A stretch of 64,000 bases of DNA from Bolinopsis microptera. Taxonomy: Eukaryota > Ctenophora > Tentaculata > Lobata > Bolinopsidae. The first letter of the stretch is position 1. Every line of letters starts with the position of its first letter. The notes beneath the pieces were generated by a model that had not been told where the DNA came from, searched no databases, and saw only the letters and a list, made by a program, of their open reading frames with translations. Position numbers and translations under genes: made by a program. Positions 62,205 through 64,000 of the stretch are shown here, piece after piece. Location: assembly GCF_026151205.1 (NCBI RefSeq), contig NC_087077.1, positions 14,420,983-14,484,982 of the forward strand. Direction: 5' to 3'.

Positions 62205-63170
62205 AGGATTCGCAATAATGTTTTTCGAGCATATATTTCAGTTTATGTGGGAACCGATCTGCTTTATTTGGAGCATTTTGGAAATATGTTTGTCCTTTAT
62301 TCCACCATTGGTCACCAGTGTCAATAAAGCTGGACAAAATGTCAATCTGGAAAATCAATGTAACCAAGCAGTAGCGATATTTGTAACTGTGTCTTGGTTC
62401 CTGATGCTATGATCCTCATTCATATTGGAACACTGTTCCACGCTCAAGTCTTTGGACACCTTCTATGACTTTTTTGATGCTACCTGTTTACGTTTCTTTG
62501 TGGCTAATCTTTCCTTGTGACTGTCTTGTCTCTCCAACCAGTTGATGAGATTTGTATTGTCCTTGAGGAACTTTGGATACTACAAGACGTCAAAGAATCA
62601 GCTTAACTATATCTACGGTTTTGTCAGCTTAGTACCAGCACACCAGAAGGCGTACGGACTCAAGATGGTTTTTACACATCAGTCAACACTGGAGTGAACA
62701 AATGGTATCTTGAGTCCCAGAATTAAGGCAAAATGCTTATGTAGATATAGACCTGATAAATTAGGCGACACAAGGGTGATTATTCATGTCCACGATAACA
62801 GCAATTTTATGCACTATACCTTGCTTACATTATTTTGCGTTAAACACTGTTTAGTGATCTTTGCGATCATTAAATCAAATTCAGCAATAAAACATAAGAC
62901 TTGCTGCAAGTTGTTTTCCGTAACGACCGGTTCTTTATTTCCAATTATTCCTTTACTTTATCTCTGTTATGCCAATAACGCACACCACGCACTGGCGTTC
63001 GAACGAAGTAGCTTGGGCAAATGCTTTCTATCATCTTGATTAATCCGTTATAGATTTGGTATCAACCCTCTACGTTCAGAATTTTCACTAAGAAGAAACT
63101 TCTGACTCTGTGTTGGAAACGAAGTTCTCAGTTCGGCAGGACCCTTGAACCAGCACATGAACTATTAAAA
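62205..63170 (+). CDS. Rhodopsin-like GPCR B (copy 3)
   Basis: Counterpart of 18,240-19,230. It keeps LVIFAIIKSNSAIKHK, VTTGSLFPIIPLLYLCYANN and FERSSLG (TM5 end, TM6, start of TM7). Confidence 0.78.
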
Positions 63171-63439
63171 CGACGAATTTGGACAATAACATTCACAGTG
63201 TCCTTAAAACCACTAAAACCTTTTCATGCTCATGCTTGAAGATAGTCGGATTTTAGAAGCAAGAGGAAGGTGAACAGATTATAAACAATGTAAACGTCCA
63301 GCATTATTTATGAAATATCCGCAGACACTTTTACTAGTGATATTTAGGTTGATTAAAATGTACCCTAATCGTCAAATTTTCGAAGAATTTGTCACGCGAA
63401 TTTAAGATAGGTCATAATTACTCACAAGTTAAAGAAATG

Positions 63440-64000
63440 AGTGAGTCAGAAAGATGTCTCGATTCCAGCCTTGACGTTGAAAGATTCTATCCATCTTTCC
63501 AGTTTGAGTCTGCTCTCCGTGGAATTTTCCGTCACATTCCTCCAGTTTAGCCTGCATGTCCTCCAGGATTCTCTGTCCCACTGACAAAACTTTGCTTCCC
63601 AGAGTACTTTCATATTTTCCAAATTCAGCTAGAAATTTGCCCCTGGAGTTGATGAAATCAGATATAGTCATGATATAGTATGTTAAAAAACAGCGTTAGG
63701 TCGCACTGAACTAATGAACTGTATAGTTTCTCAGTTACGAGAGTCCTTGGAGTAAAGGCCTAATATTGCACGGTGAAGTGTCTGATAATTGCTGTAAAGG
63801 GAAAGAAATAGAACGGCATGTTTAATATATATTTGACCTTTCTCCTCTCGGGAGCTGAGAAGAAGTCTTCTCGTTTCGAACTTCAGTTCTCGAGATTTTC
63901 TGAGTCTCTCCTTGTAGGCAGGAATCTTGAACCACTTCTCTGTAGAGACAAATTGTGGAAAAGCCATTCCGACATGTCATCCAACGTATGTATTAAACTG
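63440..64000 (-). CDS. Multi-exon coiled-coil protein, 3' exons (copy 3, runs off the window)
   Basis: Two exons are visible: about 63,840-63,960 (KERLRKSRELKF-type frame) and 63,440-63,670. The latter keeps an 80-residue frame including LAEFGKYESTLGSKV and RILEDMQAKLEECDGKF. Upstream exons lie beyond the window. Confidence 0.5.

Larger units (their letters stand above)
49120..64000. repeat. 22-kb tandem unit, copy 3 (cut by window end)
   Basis: The first 14.9 kb of the unit, ending inside the - strand coiled-coil gene, so the LINE and hAT MITE of this copy would lie beyond the window. A private run of about 17 C occurs near 61,774-61,792. Spacers between the listed features match those described in copy 1. 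Confidence 0.93.

Noticed and set aside
5127-64000. Unit as a mitochondrial or viral genome read several times
   Set aside because: It holds GPCRs, spliced-looking exons, a LINE and MITEs, and no rRNA, tRNA, respiratory or viral structural genes.

Overview
The window is nuclear DNA of an invertebrate animal. The evidence is spliced genes with GT/AG introns (AMP-activated kinase alpha), rhodopsin-type receptors, non-LTR retrotransposons with APE-type endonuclease and YADD reverse transcriptase, and a hAT-type MITE. I cannot place it in a phylum from sequence alone.

Layout. Positions 1-5,126 are single-copy and read cleanly. They hold a 5'-truncated LINE (140-2,902) that carries a nested 1.45-kb insertion encoding only a LINE ORF1-like protein, then the first four coding exons of an AMPK catalytic alpha subunit (3,772-5,053). 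AMPK breaks off 73 bases into its fourth intron, where a head-to-tail array of a 22-kb unit begins: copy 1 at 5,127-27,128, copy 2 at 27,129-49,119, copy 3 from 49,120 to the window end (about two thirds of a unit). The three copies differ almost only by scattered one- or two-base insertions and deletions, equally in genes and spacers. That looks like uncorrected long-read error, so every reading frame in the array is broken in a different place in each copy. Calls there were made by comparing copies.

Each unit contains, in order: a possible first exon starting at the junction; a cluster of dispersed GC-rich repeats and a 175-bp MITE; a fragment of a retroelement protein; a cluster of CCGCTAG motifs; a GC-rich hairpin next to a 0.7-kb near-perfect inverted repeat; candidate + strand exons of an unrecognised, perhaps membrane-anchored glycoprotein; two paralogous rhodopsin-like GPCR genes about 2.5 kb apart on +; a multi-exon coiled-coil gene on -; a complete 3.3-kb EN-RT LINE on + with matching target-site duplications; one or two more - strand exons; and a 99-bp hAT MITE with an 8-bp duplication.

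The main open question is whether the array is real (tandem duplication or circular DNA) or an assembly artefact. If real, it puts at least 59 kb inside an AMPK intron and triples a GPCR pair.
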